The notes under the pieces were generated by a model, which was not told the origin of the DNA, did no database searches, and worked only from the letters and a program-made list of their open reading frames with translations. Positions 1 to 9,301 of a stretch of 64,000 bases of DNA are shown here, in pieces; the stretch's first letter is position 1; every line of letters starts with the position of its first letter. This DNA comes from Flexilinea flocculi (lineage in GTDB: Bacteria > Chloroflexota > Anaerolineae > Anaerolineales > Anaerolineaceae): the NCBI RefSeq assembly GCF_001192795.1, contig NZ_DF968180.1:372001-436000 (forward strand), given 5' to 3'. Both the position numbers and the translations under genes were made by a program.

Positions 1-1437
1 AATATCCGCATCATCACCCAGCCAGCCGGAAATGCGCGTTCCCAATTGAGACATAACTTCATCATAAATCTGAGATGGCCGCTGATCGATGACCAGTAGG
101 GTTACGAAATATTTCCGCATCTCGCGTGCTATCATCGCAAAAGATGTCTGCGCGGCCATTTCCCTGTTAAGCAGTTTATGAGCTTCTTCAATGGCGATGA
201 CCAGGGGCGTCGGTTGTTTTCCGATACCCCCGTGGAAATCATTGGTTTGTTTTTCCCAGGCTTCGCGAATTTTCCGGGTAAGTATGTTGGTTACGAGCAG
301 ATAATCCAAATCGGATTGATATTTTCCAAAGGATAACACGACGGAACAACCGGATTGCAGCGTTTCAATGATCTGCTGGATACAATTTATCGGCGCCTTT
401 TCGAGGATGTACGGTTTGTTGTACACACGTGCTAATTTGCCCTGCAGGCTTTCGGCAGCCTGTGGGAAGATTTTCGATTCTAACGCCCACGCTTCCAGTG
501 TTCCCTCTCCGCTGCCAGCTTTTAATTCCATAAATGCTTTAAACCATTTTTTTTCTCCGAACGATCGAACCAAAGCAGCCAGTGTATTCGAAGTTGTTTC
601 CCGTAAATTCAATTCACGGGAAAGCATTTCAACATCTTCCGGTAAAATATCCTGCTGTTCGATGACGAGATCAAAATCTGGACGCAATTTCTTTTTGATT
701 TCGGTTCCTATCCCCAGCGTGCAGACTTTTACCTGACTGCCAAGTTTTTCTTTTAAACCGGGAACCCGGATATTGGTATCCGGGGAGGTATCGCCAAAAG
801 AATATTCATCATGCATGTCAAAGATTAATACGGATGCCAGTTTGCTATGAATCAGACCGGCAAGTATTAAACGAGTCAGATAAGATTTGCCTGTTCCGGT
901 TGCGCCAAAAATACCGGAGGAGCGTTTCGTAAATTTTTCCAGATCAATGGCAATCGGATGATTTTGTTCACGAGTCATCCCGATGGTAAATTTCTTTTTA
1001 TCCTTTGGATCTCCAAAGATTTCCCATACGTCGAAGGCGTTGGCGATCCTTACAATAGCATGGTGAGCAGGCAGCGTCTTCACCGGAATCGGATGTGAAT
1101 CGACGGACTGAGAATATTGGGCGTATTCCGCCGTTCCCGGCTCCGGCCCAACCTTCTGCATTAATGACGGAAGTATTTCCAACTCTGTATAGAGGGTTTT
1201 TGCGTTAAGAAGGACAGCGATATCCTGTTGAAGTCTTACTTCATTTTTTTCTTCAGAAAAACGCGGATCGGATGCTTTAAGCCGTAAATCCGTGATTAAT
1301 CCGTAAAATTTATAATTTCCGCTTTGGACAACAACGAATCCGCCTTCCTGAATTGCATCAGCAGGTACTGTCAACCGAACCAGAAATCCTGTTTTTAAGC
1401 TGCCACCAGTAATAAATCCGATTGATTTTTGTTCCAT
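1..1437 (-). CDS. herA: HerA-family ATP-binding protein (3' end outside window)
   Basis: Hexameric DNA-translocating ATPase of the HerA/FtsK class, expected to act with the NurA nuclease in DNA end processing. 479 codons are visible and the reading frame runs off the window edge. The N-terminal ~130 residues look like a HAS-type beta barrel. Walker A GATGTGKS is at residues 178-185, a Walker B stretch (LVIAIEEAHKLL) lies further on, and the late motif DQRPSQIYDEVMSQLGTR is typical of HerA. The start ATG has an AGGAGA ribosome site 5 nt upstream. It heads a minus-strand trio with the HAS-like protein and NurA, although it is the downstream-most gene of the three. Family identity is firm; the biological role is inferred from the NurA neighbour. 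Confidence 0.9.
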   Translation of the reverse strand, partial: MEQKSIGFITGGSLKTGFLVRLTVPADAIQEGGFVVVQSGNYKFYGLITDLRLKASDPRFSEEKNEVRLQQDIAVLLNAKTLYTELEILPSLMQKVGPEPGTAEYAQYSQSVDSHPIPVKTLPAHHAIVRIANAFDVWEIFGDPKDKKKFTIGMTREQNHPIAIDLEKFTKRSSGIFGATGTGKSYLTRLILAGLIHSKLASVLIFDMHDEYSFGDTSPDTNIRVPGLKEKLGSQVKVCTLGIGTEIKKKLRPDFDLVIEQQDILPEDVEMLSRELNLRETTSNTLAALVRSFGEKKWFKAFMELKAGSGEGTLEAWALESKIFPQAAESLQGKLARVYNKPYILEKAPINCIQQIIETLQSGCSVVLSFGKYQSDLDYLLVTNILTRKIREAWEKQTNDFHGGIGKQPTPLVIAIEEAHKLLNREMAAQTSFAMIAREMRKYFVTLLVIDQRPSQIYDEVMSQLGTRISGWLGDDADI

Positions 1438-1535
1438 AGCGTCTCCTGATACTACTGTTCAAGGGCATTCCATGTATCGAAACATTGGAAATCCTGATCA
1501 ATTTGAAAGAAATTTATTGCAGGCAGAATCGATTC

Positions 1536-2156
1536 TTATTCGATCGAAATATCTGCGTCTCCCAGAGCGCTGAGAATCTCAAGCAAACCGGAACTGTCAT
1601 CTTTCATCAGTTCAATAATCTCCATAATTGCGTTTTTAATCCAGACAGGATGATTATTCGCTCTTTGAGCAATCGCAGTTTGCCGGATATGAACAGCCAG
1701 TAATTCAGAAACCGGCACATTCGTAATCCGAAGGATATGGCGTAAATAGCCAAAATTTCCATGTGATGTGAAATCAGCAATTTCAGAGGATGTGCAAAGA
1801 AATATTGAATCCAGCGTTAGCGGTGGTCTCGGCGGAAGAAGATGCGAAAACCCATTCTCGGTTCGATATCCAAGGAATACGATTCGAATTACAATCGGGA
1901 TGTTTCGGTTATAACGATTGTCAACCAGAACTTCATCAGCAATGGAATCCGCTGCTGCAATTTGTCTCAAGAAATCGTCTTGTTCCATTTGCACATCGGT
2001 GACAAGTCCATAGATTTGATAGGAAGATTCGTCCTGTACGGGTATCCGAACGATCGATGCAAATTGCGGCAGTTCTTTTTCCGATGTCCGATAACCTGCC
2101 ACACATTCTCTACTGTTCGCGCTGATTATTCTGCCAAATGGATTTGTTTGATTCAT
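1536..2156 (-). CDS. HAS-barrel-like HerA-associated protein
   Basis: 206-residue protein between the herA-like and nurA-like genes, same strand. The first ~60 residues (GRIISANSRECVAGYR, then a strand pattern ending YGLVTDVQ) resemble the HerA/ATP-synthase (HAS) barrel that begins HerA proteins, here without an ATPase domain. The C-terminal half has no motif I recognise. Start ATG is preceded by AAGGA at 6 nt. A free-standing barrel beside HerA suggests an adaptor or subunit of the same complex; this is inference from position and resemblance. It could instead be an unrelated beta-rich protein. Confidence 0.6.
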   Translation of the reverse strand: MNQTNPFGRIISANSRECVAGYRTSEKELPQFASIVRIPVQDESSYQIYGLVTDVQMEQDDFLRQIAAADSIADEVLVDNRYNRNIPIVIRIVFLGYRTENGFSHLLPPRPPLTLDSIFLCTSSEIADFTSHGNFGYLRHILRITNVPVSELLAVHIRQTAIAQRANNHPVWIKNAIMEIIELMKDDSSGLLEILSALGDADISIE

Positions 2157-2217
2157 ATTTTTCCTTTTTTATTGACCGGCCGAAATTCATACTCAGCAAG
2201 CCTGCATCATCTTAAAC

Positions 2218-2293
2218 CGGCAATTCGAAATTTGGATTTTTTTTCAAATAGAGAAATAAACACAAGGAATTCTTTTCATATTTCGAATTACTA
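2218..2293 (+). repeat. 123-nt family element, hairpin-deleted copy (76 nt)
   Basis: Terminal inverted repeats CAATTCGAAATTTGG and CATATTTCGAATTACT bound a short interior. The internal hairpin is lost except for a trace (CACAAGGAATTCTTTT) of its right arm and flank. Forward orientation. The right end stops 3 nt short of the nurA stop codon. Confidence 0.75.
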
Positions 2294-2296
2294 TGG

Positions 2297-3478
2297 TCAT
2301 GATTCAATTGATATTTTTTTATTCGACATATCTTTCAGCATCAGTTTATTCGACTTTTGAAAAAATGTTTTTTCTTGTTTCGATAAGTTCTGCACCATCA
2401 GATTTGTAATTCGATTTTTTTCTGAAAACTGGATTAAAGCGCTTTCATGTGCACGATGAAGCACATACGGATACGGATTGTCTCTCAGAATTCCAGTCTG
2501 TTCAAGGATACATGCGTGCAGAAGATTGATTGATTCGTAATTCTGAGCAGTCCAGGATGGAATTTCAATTCTGGCAATCACTGGCTGTCGAGTTTTCCCG
2601 ATGTTGAGATAAAAGAAGGATATTTCTATCGAATCTTTGGTTTCTGAACCTATTTTCGAATCTAAATGAAAAAGGGATGATCTTTCACCCGGCTGTAAAA
2701 AAGCAGAAAAAATATCGCTATCGCAAATCAGCGGATAACGGGAGAAACCTGAATGTTCGCTTTGACTTTGGTCATCTGCGAGAATATTGAGCATGCGAAT
2801 CACATAATCAGCTCTCGGGCGATCAATGTATCCTGCCGTTATGATATTTTTCTGCGAAAGCTGCCGGATTGCGGATTGATACTCCTCAAATAGTTTTTTT
2901 TGAATCTGAAAAGACTGACGAATATTGAATATTTCCAGAGGGCCGTCTATTAAAGCAATCACGGGTTTGCCATTATCAATTTGACAGGCTTCCTTTGCAA
3001 GTAATTTTCGTTCGGCGATATCCCTCTGCAGAGCAATCATATTTTCATCGACATCATCGTCGGACTGGTTTTCCGGCTCCGGATGAATTAATGTGGTTTC
3101 CGTCACAACGGATGGAATTTCGGCACTGTGGGTGCGAAAAATAAAAACTGCTGCGTTGATCAGGCCGAAATATACTGCTTCATGACGATTTGGGCTGATC
3201 TGGGATCCGTCTGCTGCAAGAACAGTAATTTCTTGATTGGCTGTCGTATCAACAGAATAACTGCCATCGATCGGTTGACTTGTTGGAATGGCGCATTGTT
3301 TCCCGGGATTCGCGATAAACGCTTTTTGCAAACGATCGATTACAACCCCATCGCTTGCGAGTTTATGGAAGAAATCGCAAGCTTCCTGTAATTGCGCATT
3401 TCGTTCTTTCGTTTGAAGTCCGAGAGATATCTCTGTCTGCAAAATTTGAGGTCTTAATTGTTCAAAATTGACTGGCAT
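2297..3478 (-). CDS. nurA: NurA-domain nuclease
   Basis: 393-residue protein with the NurA signature: a first acidic motif LAADGSQIS (Asp90), a second ALIDGPLEIF (Asp178), a GYIDRPRADYV motif and a C-terminal PYVLHRAHESALI stretch. NurA proteins are Mn-dependent 5'-3' nucleases that work with HerA; HerA-NurA resect DNA ends in archaea and the pair recurs in bacteria. It is the promoter-proximal gene of the minus-strand trio nurA, HAS-like, herA. No ribosome-binding site is visible; a TTGCAT-17-TATAAT promoter ends 6 nt before the ATG, so the mRNA may be leaderless. Family call is confident; substrate and pathway are inferred. Confidence 0.85.
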   Translation of the reverse strand: MPVNFEQLRPQILQTEISLGLQTKERNAQLQEACDFFHKLASDGVVIDRLQKAFIANPGKQCAIPTSQPIDGSYSVDTTANQEITVLAADGSQISPNRHEAVYFGLINAAVFIFRTHSAEIPSVVTETTLIHPEPENQSDDDVDENMIALQRDIAERKLLAKEACQIDNGKPVIALIDGPLEIFNIRQSFQIQKKLFEEYQSAIRQLSQKNIITAGYIDRPRADYVIRMLNILADDQSQSEHSGFSRYPLICDSDIFSAFLQPGERSSLFHLDSKIGSETKDSIEISFFYLNIGKTRQPVIARIEIPSWTAQNYESINLLHACILEQTGILRDNPYPYVLHRAHESALIQFSEKNRITNLMVQNLSKQEKTFFQKSNKLMLKDMSNKKISIES

Positions 3479-3484
3479 GTAGTA

Positions 3485-3513
3485 ATTATATGGAGAGAAT
3501 GTCTGGGATGCAA
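3485..3513 (-). promoter_or_regulatory. nurA promoter, probable leaderless start
   Basis: On the minus strand TTGCAT and TATAAT are separated by exactly 17 nt. The -10 box ends 6 nt before the nurA ATG, placing the expected start site at or next to the A of the ATG. Confidence 0.6.
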
Positions 3514-3520
3514 ATCTGAA

Positions 3521-3548
3521 AATAAAAAAATCAGGAAAAATTCCTGAT
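3521..3548 (-). terminator. rho-independent terminator of tRNA-Val
   Basis: Minus strand: ATCAGGAA and TTCCTGAT form a stem followed by a T-run. It begins 4 nt after the tRNA 3' end. Confidence 0.85.
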
Positions 3549-3552
3549 TCTG

Positions 3553-3626
3553 TGAGCGGTATAGGACTCGAACCTACGGCCTTCGCGATGTCAACGCGAC
3601 GCTCTAACCAACTGAGCTAACCGCTC
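3553..3626 (-). tRNA. tRNA-Val (anticodon GAC)
   Basis: 74-nt cloverleaf on the minus strand: acceptor GAGCGGT pairs with ACCGCTC, D-arm GCTCAGTTGGTTAGAGC, anticodon stem TCGCG/CGCGA with loop TTGACAT giving anticodon GAC (valine, GUC/GUU codons), and T-loop GTTCGAGTC. A 3' CCA is not encoded (ACA follows). It has its own promoter and terminator, so it is a single-gene unit. Confidence 0.95.
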
Positions 3627-3637
3627 AAACAGCATAC

Positions 3638-3666
3638 ATTATATACATAAGTTCAATTCTTGGCAA
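3638..3666 (-). promoter_or_regulatory. promoter of tRNA-Val
   Basis: Minus strand TTGCCA, 17-nt spacer, TATAAT; the -10 box ends 11 nt before the tRNA 5' end. A textbook sigma-70-type arrangement. Confidence 0.75.
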
Positions 3667-3855
3667 GTAAATTCATCAATTTACCTTCGAAATGTGAATT
3701 GACTGTGAATTGACTTAATTGCTTTGCAAAAAGAACACGAAAAGTACAAAAATCTCTTTCGATTTCATGAAATGCTGGTAAAATCGGTTTTAATTTATCG
3801 TCATATAACTTGAATCATCATTGATTTTCCCAAAAATCATATTGTAAAAAAATTA

Positions 3856-3864
3856 TGATATAAT
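3856..3864 (+). promoter_or_regulatory. extended -10 promoter for the rplC operon
   Basis: TGATATAAT matches an extended -10 element; no good -35 is seen at 16-18 nt. It would give a leader of about 200 nt before rplC. The ~190 nt between the tRNA promoter and this box hold nothing else I can name. Confidence 0.45.
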
Positions 3865-3872
3865 ATCTCAGT

Positions 3873-4028
3873 TTGCGCTGATAGATGCCGGCGCAACAAA
3901 TATCGCATATCAAGAATCTGTTCTTTTGCGCACGACACAAATTCCACGGTGACGCATTGACAGGTTGACTGATTGCGGACAAGATGATGCAGCTAAGCCC
4001 ATGCTGGCAATCTTGAAACGAGGTCAAC
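3873..4028 (+). promoter_or_regulatory. structured leader RNA of the ribosomal operon
   Basis: The untranslated leader can form a small hairpin (TTGCGC 3873-3878 with GCGCAA 3891-3896) and a longer three-part stem: GTTGAC 3964-3969 with GTCAAC 4023-4028, CAAGAT 3980-3985 with ATCTTG 4010-4015, and TGCAGC 3988-3993 with GCTGGCA 4003-4009. Position before rplC-rplD suggests feedback control by a ribosomal protein, as L4 does in E. coli; which protein binds here is unknown. Confidence 0.5.
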
Positions 4029-4070
4029 TTGATCTCACGAATATACCTAAAATAAGGGAGAAAACAGAGA

Positions 4071-4700
4071 ATGTTTAAAGGGCTACTCGGCAAGAAAATC
4101 GGCATGACCCAGATTTTCGATGAGAATGGTATCGCAGTACCGATTACCGTCATCGAAGCTGGGCCTTGCTTTGTTACCCAGTTGCGTAATCAGGAAACTG
4201 ATGGGTACACTGCCGTTCAAATTGGTTTTGAAGAAGTTAAGCCAAAACGAGTTTCGAATGGTGAAAAGGGTCACTTAAAGCGGAACAACTTGCCTCCGCT
4301 GCGCTTTTTGCGCGAATTTCGTGTTAAAGATCCACAGGTTTCCGAAGGTGATAAGGTAACTGTGGATTTGTTCGCATTAGGCGAACTGGTCGATGTTGTT
4401 GGTACCAGCAAGGGGCGGGGATTTGCCGGCGGTGTAAAACGTTATAATTTCCGCGGCGGACCAAAAACACATGGTCAGTCTGATCGTCTTCGTGCGCCTG
4501 GTTCGCACGGTTCCGGTACAACACCGGGGCGTGTTTTCAAGGGTTCCCGTGGTCCGGGTCATATGGGCAATGATCGTGTAACGGTACAAAACCTGAAGGT
4601 CGCTTTTGTCGATACAGAACGTAATCTGATCGGTGTTAAGGGCGCAATCCCCGGATCGCGCGGCGGTCTTGTAATGATTAAGGAAGCCTGTAAATCCTGA
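4071..4700 (+). CDS. rplC: 50S ribosomal protein L3
   Basis: 209 residues, normal L3 length, beginning [16 protein letters not shown] and containing the basic central loop around [17 protein letters not shown] that reaches toward the peptidyl-transferase centre. An AAGGGAG site precedes the ATG. It is the first gene of the ribosomal block here; rpsJ, which normally comes before it, is not present upstream. Transcribed with rplD after a 32-nt gap. Confidence 0.97.
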   Translation: MFKGLLGKKIGMTQIFDENGIAVPITVIEAGPCFVTQLRNQETDGYTAVQIGFEEVKPKRVSNGEKGHLKRNNLPPLRFLREFRVKDPQVSEGDKVTVDLFALGELVDVVGTSKGRGFAGGVKRYNFRGGPKTHGQSDRLRAPGSHGSGTTPGRVFKGSRGPGHMGNDRVTVQNLKVAFVDTERNLIGVKGAIPGSRGGLVMIKEACKS

Positions 4701-4732
4701 ACGGATTTATCGGAATAGGGAGCGTAAGTACT

Positions 4733-5359
4733 ATGATTATCGATGTCAAAAATATGAAGGGTGAAAAAGTCAGCGAAGTTGAACTTCCTGAAGCAATTTT
4801 CGAAGCCCCGATTTACATAGACTTGATGCATCAGGCATATGTTCGTCAAATGGCAAACGCCCGCCTCGGAACACACGAGACCAAAACCCGACATGAAGTT
4901 GCTGGCGGTGGTAAAAAACCGTTCAAACAAAAGGGTACTGGACGAGCTCGACAGGGTTCAATCCGCGCTGCACAGTGGAAGGGCGGCGGCAGGGTTCATA
5001 CCCCGCATATGCGTGACTATACTCAAGCAATGCCTAAGAAAATGCGCCGGGCAGCGCTGCGTTCTGCTTTAAGTGTCAAAGCAGGCGAATCTCAAATCGT
5101 TGTTGTGGATGAATTGAAACTGGTCGAACCGAAAACCCGCCTCATGGCTTTAGCCCTGAATGCACTGGTCGGTTCCAGCAGCGCCTTGATTCTCGTCCCT
5201 GATGTTGAATCAACAGCGGATGTCGTTCGAGCAACCAACAATCTGCCCGATGCAAAAATATTAAGAGCGAATTATTTAAATATCCGCGACTTATTAAGTT
5301 TTGATCATGTCATCCTTCCGGTGGCAGCTATCGAAACGATTAGCGCGTACTTAGGATAA
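4733..5359 (+). CDS. rplD: 50S ribosomal protein L4
   Basis: 208 residues. The extended loop with GTGRARQGS (about residues 68-76) is the L4 tentacle lining the exit tunnel. L4 is the known autogenous repressor of the S10 operon in E. coli, so it is a candidate ligand for the leader structure at 3964-4028 (inference). AGGGAGCG precedes the start; rplW follows after 9 nt. Confidence 0.97.
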   Translation: MIIDVKNMKGEKVSEVELPEAIFEAPIYIDLMHQAYVRQMANARLGTHETKTRHEVAGGGKKPFKQKGTGRARQGSIRAAQWKGGGRVHTPHMRDYTQAMPKKMRRAALRSALSVKAGESQIVVVDELKLVEPKTRLMALALNALVGSSSALILVPDVESTADVVRATNNLPDAKILRANYLNIRDLLSFDHVILPVAAIETISAYLG

Positions 5360-5368
5360 GGAGGAGAA

Positions 5369-5671
5369 ATGTCAACAATTTATGATGTACTCCGCCGTCC
5401 AATGGTGACAGAAAAGACAAATGATTTAGCTTTCAAACTGAATCAATATGTTTTTGAAGTGCAGGTAAATGCAAACCGGACTTTGGTAAAAGAGGCTGTT
5501 GAATCGATTTTTAAAGTCAATGTCGTTAGCGTCAATATTATCAAAACACCGGGTAAGTCAAAGCGGAATACAAAGAGCCGACGTGTCACTCTCAAGAAAC
5601 CTGTTATGAAAAAGGCTATTGTTACATTGGCTGCCGGTGAGAAGATTCCGTTCTTCGAGGGGGTTGAATAA
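5369..5671 (+). CDS. rplW: 50S ribosomal protein L23
   Basis: 100 residues with the L23 opening [13 protein letters not shown] and a basic loop [11 protein letters not shown]23 sits at the tunnel exit and docks SRP and trigger factor. A strong AAGGAGG site lies just upstream. Its stop overlaps the rplB ATG by one base, indicating coupled translation. Confidence 0.96.
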   Translation: MSTIYDVLRRPMVTEKTNDLAFKLNQYVFEVQVNANRTLVKEAVESIFKVNVVSVNIIKTPGKSKRNTKSRRVTLKKPVMKKAIVTLAAGEKIPFFEGVE

Positions 5672-6510
5672 TGGCCGTTAAGATTTATAAACCTATTACC
5701 CCGAGTTTGCGTAATATGACCGGTTATACCTTTGAAGAAATTACAAAGAAAAAACCGGAGCGATCCTTAATTGTATTTCGCAAACAACATGCAGGCCGCA
5801 ACAATGATGGACGTATAACAGTTCGTCATCGCGGCGGTGGGGAAAAACGATTTATTCGCATTATCGATACGAAACGCGATAAAATTAACATCCCCGCGAA
5901 AGTTGCTGCCATTGAATATGATCCGAATCGAACAGCCCGCCTGGCTCTTCTTTTCTATGTTGACGGAGCAAAAAGCTATATCTTAGCCCCGATCGGTTTG
6001 AAAGTTGGCGATATGGTTGTGTCTGGTCCGAATTCTGAAATCAGAGTCGGCAACGCAATGCCGATTTCCAACATCCCGGTTGGTTCGACCATTCATAACG
6101 TTGAATTAAAACCTGGCAAAGGCGGACAATTAGTTCGTGCAGCCGGTGCATCCGCTCAACTTCTGGCAAAAGAAGGTGATTATGCTCAGGTTCGTCTTCC
6201 TTCCGGTGAAGTCCGGTTGGTGCAACAGGTTTGTTATGCTACGATCGGTCAAATTGGCAACCTGGATCACAGTAATGTGAAACTGGGAAAAGCCGGACGC
6301 AAACGTCATCTGGGTATTCGCCCGACCGTTCGCGGTACTGCGATGTCCCCGCGCGACCATCCGCATGGTGGTGGTGAAGGACGTCAACCAGTTGGTATGC
6401 CTGGGCCGAAGACCCCTTGGGGTAAACCGGCTTTGGGTTATAAAACCCGAAATAACAAGAAAACGGACAAATATATTGTTCGACGCCGCAATGTCAAGAG
6501 CGGACGTTAG
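5671..6510 (+). CDS. rplB: 50S ribosomal protein L2
   Basis: 279 residues. Early motif [15 protein letters not shown] and the late [14 protein letters not shown] (near residue 225) are L2 hallmarks; the histidines there are close to the peptidyl-transferase centre. Length and order are those of standard bacterial L2. Start overlaps the rplW stop. Confidence 0.97.
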   Translation: MAVKIYKPITPSLRNMTGYTFEEITKKKPERSLIVFRKQHAGRNNDGRITVRHRGGGEKRFIRIIDTKRDKINIPAKVAAIEYDPNRTARLALLFYVDGAKSYILAPIGLKVGDMVVSGPNSEIRVGNAMPISNIPVGSTIHNVELKPGKGGQLVRAAGASAQLLAKEGDYAQVRLPSGEVRLVQQVCYATIGQIGNLDHSNVKLGKAGRKRHLGIRPTVRGTAMSPRDHPHGGGEGRQPVGMPGPKTPWGKPALGYKTRNNKKTDKYIVRRRNVKSGR

Positions 6511-6545
6511 TCCTCGGATCAGTCATTTAAGAGAGGTACGAAGAA

Positions 6546-6821
6546 ATGTCAAGATCATTAAAGAAAGGGCCGTTTGTAGACCCGAAACTCTTAAAGAAGG
6601 TTGAAAAAATGAATGACGCCGGCGACAAGAAAGTAATTCGCACTTGGAGCCGCGCCAGTACAATCTTCCCCCAGATGGTAGGTCATACCATCGCCGTACA
6701 TGACGGTCGCCGCCATATTCCGGTTTACATCACCGATAACATGGTGGGTCATCGATTGGGTGAGTTTGCCCCCACCCGTCTGTTCCGTGGTCATGTTTCG
6801 GAAAAATCGACAAAGAGGTAG
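6546..6821 (+). CDS. rpsS: 30S ribosomal protein S19
   Basis: 91 residues starting [16 protein letters not shown] with the conserved [17 protein letters not shown] and [11 protein letters not shown] segments. S19 lies in the 30S head and pairs with S13. GAGAGG lies 8-9 nt upstream; rplV follows after 5 nt. Confidence 0.97.
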   Translation: MSRSLKKGPFVDPKLLKKVEKMNDAGDKKVIRTWSRASTIFPQMVGHTIAVHDGRRHIPVYITDNMVGHRLGEFAPTRLFRGHVSEKSTKR

Positions 6822-6826
6822 AAACA

Positions 6827-7168
6827 ATGGCACAAGATGTAATAGCAAAATTAAACAACTGTGGTGTTTCTGCCCAAAAAGTTCGACTGGTGATCAATTT
6901 GGTTCGCGGTAAGCCTGTAAATGCGGCATTGAATATTTTGAAATTTACAAACAAAATTTCAGCAGAGCCGATCTACAAACTGATTGCATCCGCAGCAGCA
7001 AATGCAGAAGAAAATTATGGCCTCGATCGGAATGAAATGTATGTACAAAGCATTTTCTGCGATGAAGCAGCAACTCGCCGCTGGAGATATTTTGGAGCAA
7101 GAGGTCGTTTCAAACCAGTTCTTCGCCGATCATCCCATATTACTGTGGTTCTTCGAGAACGTGAGTAG
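6827..7168 (+). CDS. rplV: 50S ribosomal protein L22
   Basis: 113 residues, the usual size. Contains QKVRLVINLVRGKPVNAAL and the beta-hairpin region GRFKPVLRRSSHITVVL that lines the exit tunnel next to L4. Lies tightly between rpsS and rpsC in the standard order. Confidence 0.96.
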   Translation: MAQDVIAKLNNCGVSAQKVRLVINLVRGKPVNAALNILKFTNKISAEPIYKLIASAAANAEENYGLDRNEMYVQSIFCDEAATRRWRYFGARGRFKPVLRRSSHITVVLRERE

Positions 7169-7209
7169 TGTGAGACCGAAGGAACCAAGGAAGAAATCAG
7201 GAGAAAAAT

Positions 7210-7890
7210 ATGGGTCGTAAAGTACATCCTATCGGATTTCGATTGAATATCAACAAACCCTGGGATGGGCGTTGGTATGCGAAGGGAATTGATTATGTGG
7301 ATCAGCTTCATCAGGATTTAAGAATTCGAGATCTGATTCATGAACAAACCGGAAAAGCAGGCGTTTCAAAAGTTGAAGTCGAACGCTTCCCCGGAAAAGT
7401 AAAAGTCGTGGTGAACACTGCGAAGCCCGGTATCCTCATTGGCCGGAAAGGTGAAACAGTTAAAATTGTTCGCCAGAACCTCGAATCGATGACCGGCAAA
7501 AAAGTGGACTTGGAAATCAAGGAAATCAAATCGCCGGATCTGGATGCATATTTGGTCGCACAGAATATTGCTGGCCAGATTGAACGCCGTGTTGGTTATC
7601 GCCGTGCTATGAAACGTGCAATTCAGCAAGGTTTGCGCCAGGGCGGCCTCGGTGTCAAAGTCCAGGTAAGCGGTCGTTTGAGCGGTGCCGATATGGCGCG
7701 TACCGTTGTCCTGCGTGAAGGCCAGGTACCACTGCAAATGCTTCGTGCAGATATTGATTTTGCGCGTGCTGAAGCCAGCACAACCTACGGCAAAATCGGT
7801 GTAAAAGTGTGGATCTATCGCGGAAACATCCTTTCAATGAGTGAAGAAGTATCTGCAGAATCCACTGAGGGTGTTTACGTCAGTGAATAA
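7210..7890 (+). CDS. rpsC: 30S ribosomal protein S3
   Basis: 226 residues. Opens GRKVHPIGFRLNINKPWDG, has a type-II KH domain with GILIGRKGETVK, and the C-terminal KVWIYRGNIL. S3 helps form the mRNA entry site. A CAGGAGA site is 6-8 nt before the ATG. Confidence 0.97.
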   Translation: MGRKVHPIGFRLNINKPWDGRWYAKGIDYVDQLHQDLRIRDLIHEQTGKAGVSKVEVERFPGKVKVVVNTAKPGILIGRKGETVKIVRQNLESMTGKKVDLEIKEIKSPDLDAYLVAQNIAGQIERRVGYRRAMKRAIQQGLRQGGLGVKVQVSGRLSGADMARTVVLREGQVPLQMLRADIDFARAEASTTYGKIGVKVWIYRGNILSMSEEVSAESTEGVYVSE

Positions 7891-7957
7891 TACTTACACC
7901 GGATGGATATACGGAAATTCCGTGTATTTCGGTTAATCGAAAAAAGAGGTATTGGAT

Positions 7958-8392
7958 ATGTTAATGCCAAAACGTGTGAAGTACCGCAAGCAGCAGCGTG
8001 GCCGTATGCGAGGAAAGGCCTTGCGCGGAGCGGATATCAACTTCGGCGAATTCGGTCTGATGGCTATGGAACCGGGCTGGGTTACCCAAAGACAGATCGA
8101 AGCTGCTCGCCGTACACTGGCGCGTGAGATGAAGCGCCGCGGGAAGGTTTGGATTCGAATCTTTCCGGATAAGCCATATACACACCGCCCGCCAGAGACT
8201 CGTATGGGTAAAGGAAAAGGCAACGTGGAATATTGGGTAGCAGTCGTTAAACCGGGTCGTATTATGTTCGAAATTGGCGGGTTAACTGAGGATGTAGCCT
8301 TAGAGGCTCTCCATCAGGCTTCCTACAAGTTTTCAATTCGGACGAAAGTGATTTCTCGGCACGAACTGGGTACAGGAGAACAACAGCAATGA
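7958..8392 (+). CDS. rplP: 50S ribosomal protein L16
   Basis: 144 residues from ATG 7958 ([19 protein letters not shown]). A TTG two codons earlier is possible, but the GAGG site at 7946-7949 is well spaced for the ATG and L16 proteins begin ML-PKR. Conserved [18 protein letters not shown] is present. Its stop overlaps the rpmC start (ATGA). Confidence 0.96.
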   Translation: MLMPKRVKYRKQQRGRMRGKALRGADINFGEFGLMAMEPGWVTQRQIEAARRTLAREMKRRGKVWIRIFPDKPYTHRPPETRMGKGKGNVEYWVAVVKPGRIMFEIGGLTEDVALEALHQASYKFSIRTKVISRHELGTGEQQQ

Positions 8393-8601
8393 AACCAGCA
8401 GAAATCAGAATTTTATCAAGAAAAGAAATTGTGGCAAAGCTGGCTGATTTAAGACAAGAAAGCATGAATCTGCGATTCCAGGTTGTTTCTGGCCAATTGA
8501 CAGATTTCAGCCGTGTCAAAGAAGTTCGCCGTGATATTGCCCGGATGGAGACCATTCTTCGCGAAATGGAATTGAAGAGTCAACAAGAAGGTGAAGCATG
8601 A
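8389..8601 (+). CDS. rpmC: 50S ribosomal protein L29
   Basis: 70 residues, all-helical and charged, with the L29 pattern ELRxExMNLRFQ as [14 protein letters not shown] and [12 protein letters not shown]. Located at the tunnel exit next to L23. Overlaps both neighbours by ATGA junctions, implying translational coupling. Confidence 0.95.
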   Translation: MKPAEIRILSRKEIVAKLADLRQESMNLRFQVVSGQLTDFSRVKEVRRDIARMETILREMELKSQQEGEA

Positions 8602-8912
8602 ATGCACGCCGCCGTATAATGGGTATCGTCACTAGTGACAAAATGGATAAAACTGTTGTGGTTGAAATCAGCCGCACTTATCGCCATCCGCTGGTCGGAA
8701 AAATTGTTCATGATTTCAAACGTGTCAAAGCACATGATGAAAAGAATGAATGCAAAATCGGCGATAAAGTTTTACTGGTAGAAAGCGCTCCGCTTTCAAA
8801 AGAAAAACGATGGGTTGTTGAATCCATAATCAAACGTGACGAAAAGAAAGAAATTGTCGAAGAAATCACCGAAGAGCTGGCAGCAGAACTTAAGGAAGGA
8901 GCACAAGAATGA
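8598..8912 (+). CDS. rpsQ: 30S ribosomal protein S17
   Basis: 104 residues; [27 protein letters not shown] is split over the OB-fold core and [12 protein letters not shown] follows. The C-terminus carries an acidic-basic tail ([16 protein letters not shown]) of about 20 residues beyond the usual ~85-residue S17. Overlaps rpmC and rplN by 4 nt each. Confidence 0.96.
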   Translation: MNARRRIMGIVTSDKMDKTVVVEISRTYRHPLVGKIVHDFKRVKAHDEKNECKIGDKVLLVESAPLSKEKRWVVESIIKRDEKKEIVEEITEELAAELKEGAQE

Positions 8913-9280
8913 TCCAAAAAGAATCCAGACTTAAAGTTGCTGATAATACAGGTGCAAAAGAAATTCTTGTTATACATATCACCGGTGGTTCAGTTCGACG
9001 ATATGGGTATGTTGGCGATATCGTTGTCGGTACAGTCAAGTCCGCAACACCGCATGGTTCGGTTAAAAAGAGCGATATCGTGAAAGCAGTCATCGTCCGT
9101 TGTTCGAAAGAATGGCGACGCGAAGATGGGTCATCCATCCGCTTTGATGACAATGCAGTGGTGATTTTGGATGCAAATGGTACTGATCCAAAAGGTACTC
9201 GTATTTTCGGACCTGTGGCACGTGAGTTACGTGAAAAAGGATTTACGAAAATCGTTTCCCTTGCACCGGAAGCAATCTAA
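8909..9280 (+). CDS. rplN: 50S ribosomal protein L14
   Basis: 123 residues, standard L14: [19 protein letters not shown] at the start, [12 protein letters not shown] in the middle and [16 protein letters not shown] near the end. Part of the 50S face that contacts 16S RNA and release/silencing factors. Confidence 0.97.
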   Translation: MIQKESRLKVADNTGAKEILVIHITGGSVRRYGYVGDIVVGTVKSATPHGSVKKSDIVKAVIVRCSKEWRREDGSSIRFDDNAVVILDANGTDPKGTRIFGPVARELREKGFTKIVSLAPEAI

Positions 9281-9301
9281 TCACGAAAGATGGAGCGAAG
9301 A

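Noticed and set aside
1842-2360. 172-codon plus-strand frame
   Set aside because: It is antisense to the HAS-like gene and the nurA 3' end, and is compositionally unlike a real protein.
3860-4070. rpsJ (S10) before rplC
   Set aside because: No frame in this stretch gives S10-like sequence; it reads as an untranslated leader.
3818-4153. 111-codon minus-strand frame over the rplC leader
   Set aside because: It overlaps the structured leader and the start of rplC and has no recognisable protein motif.
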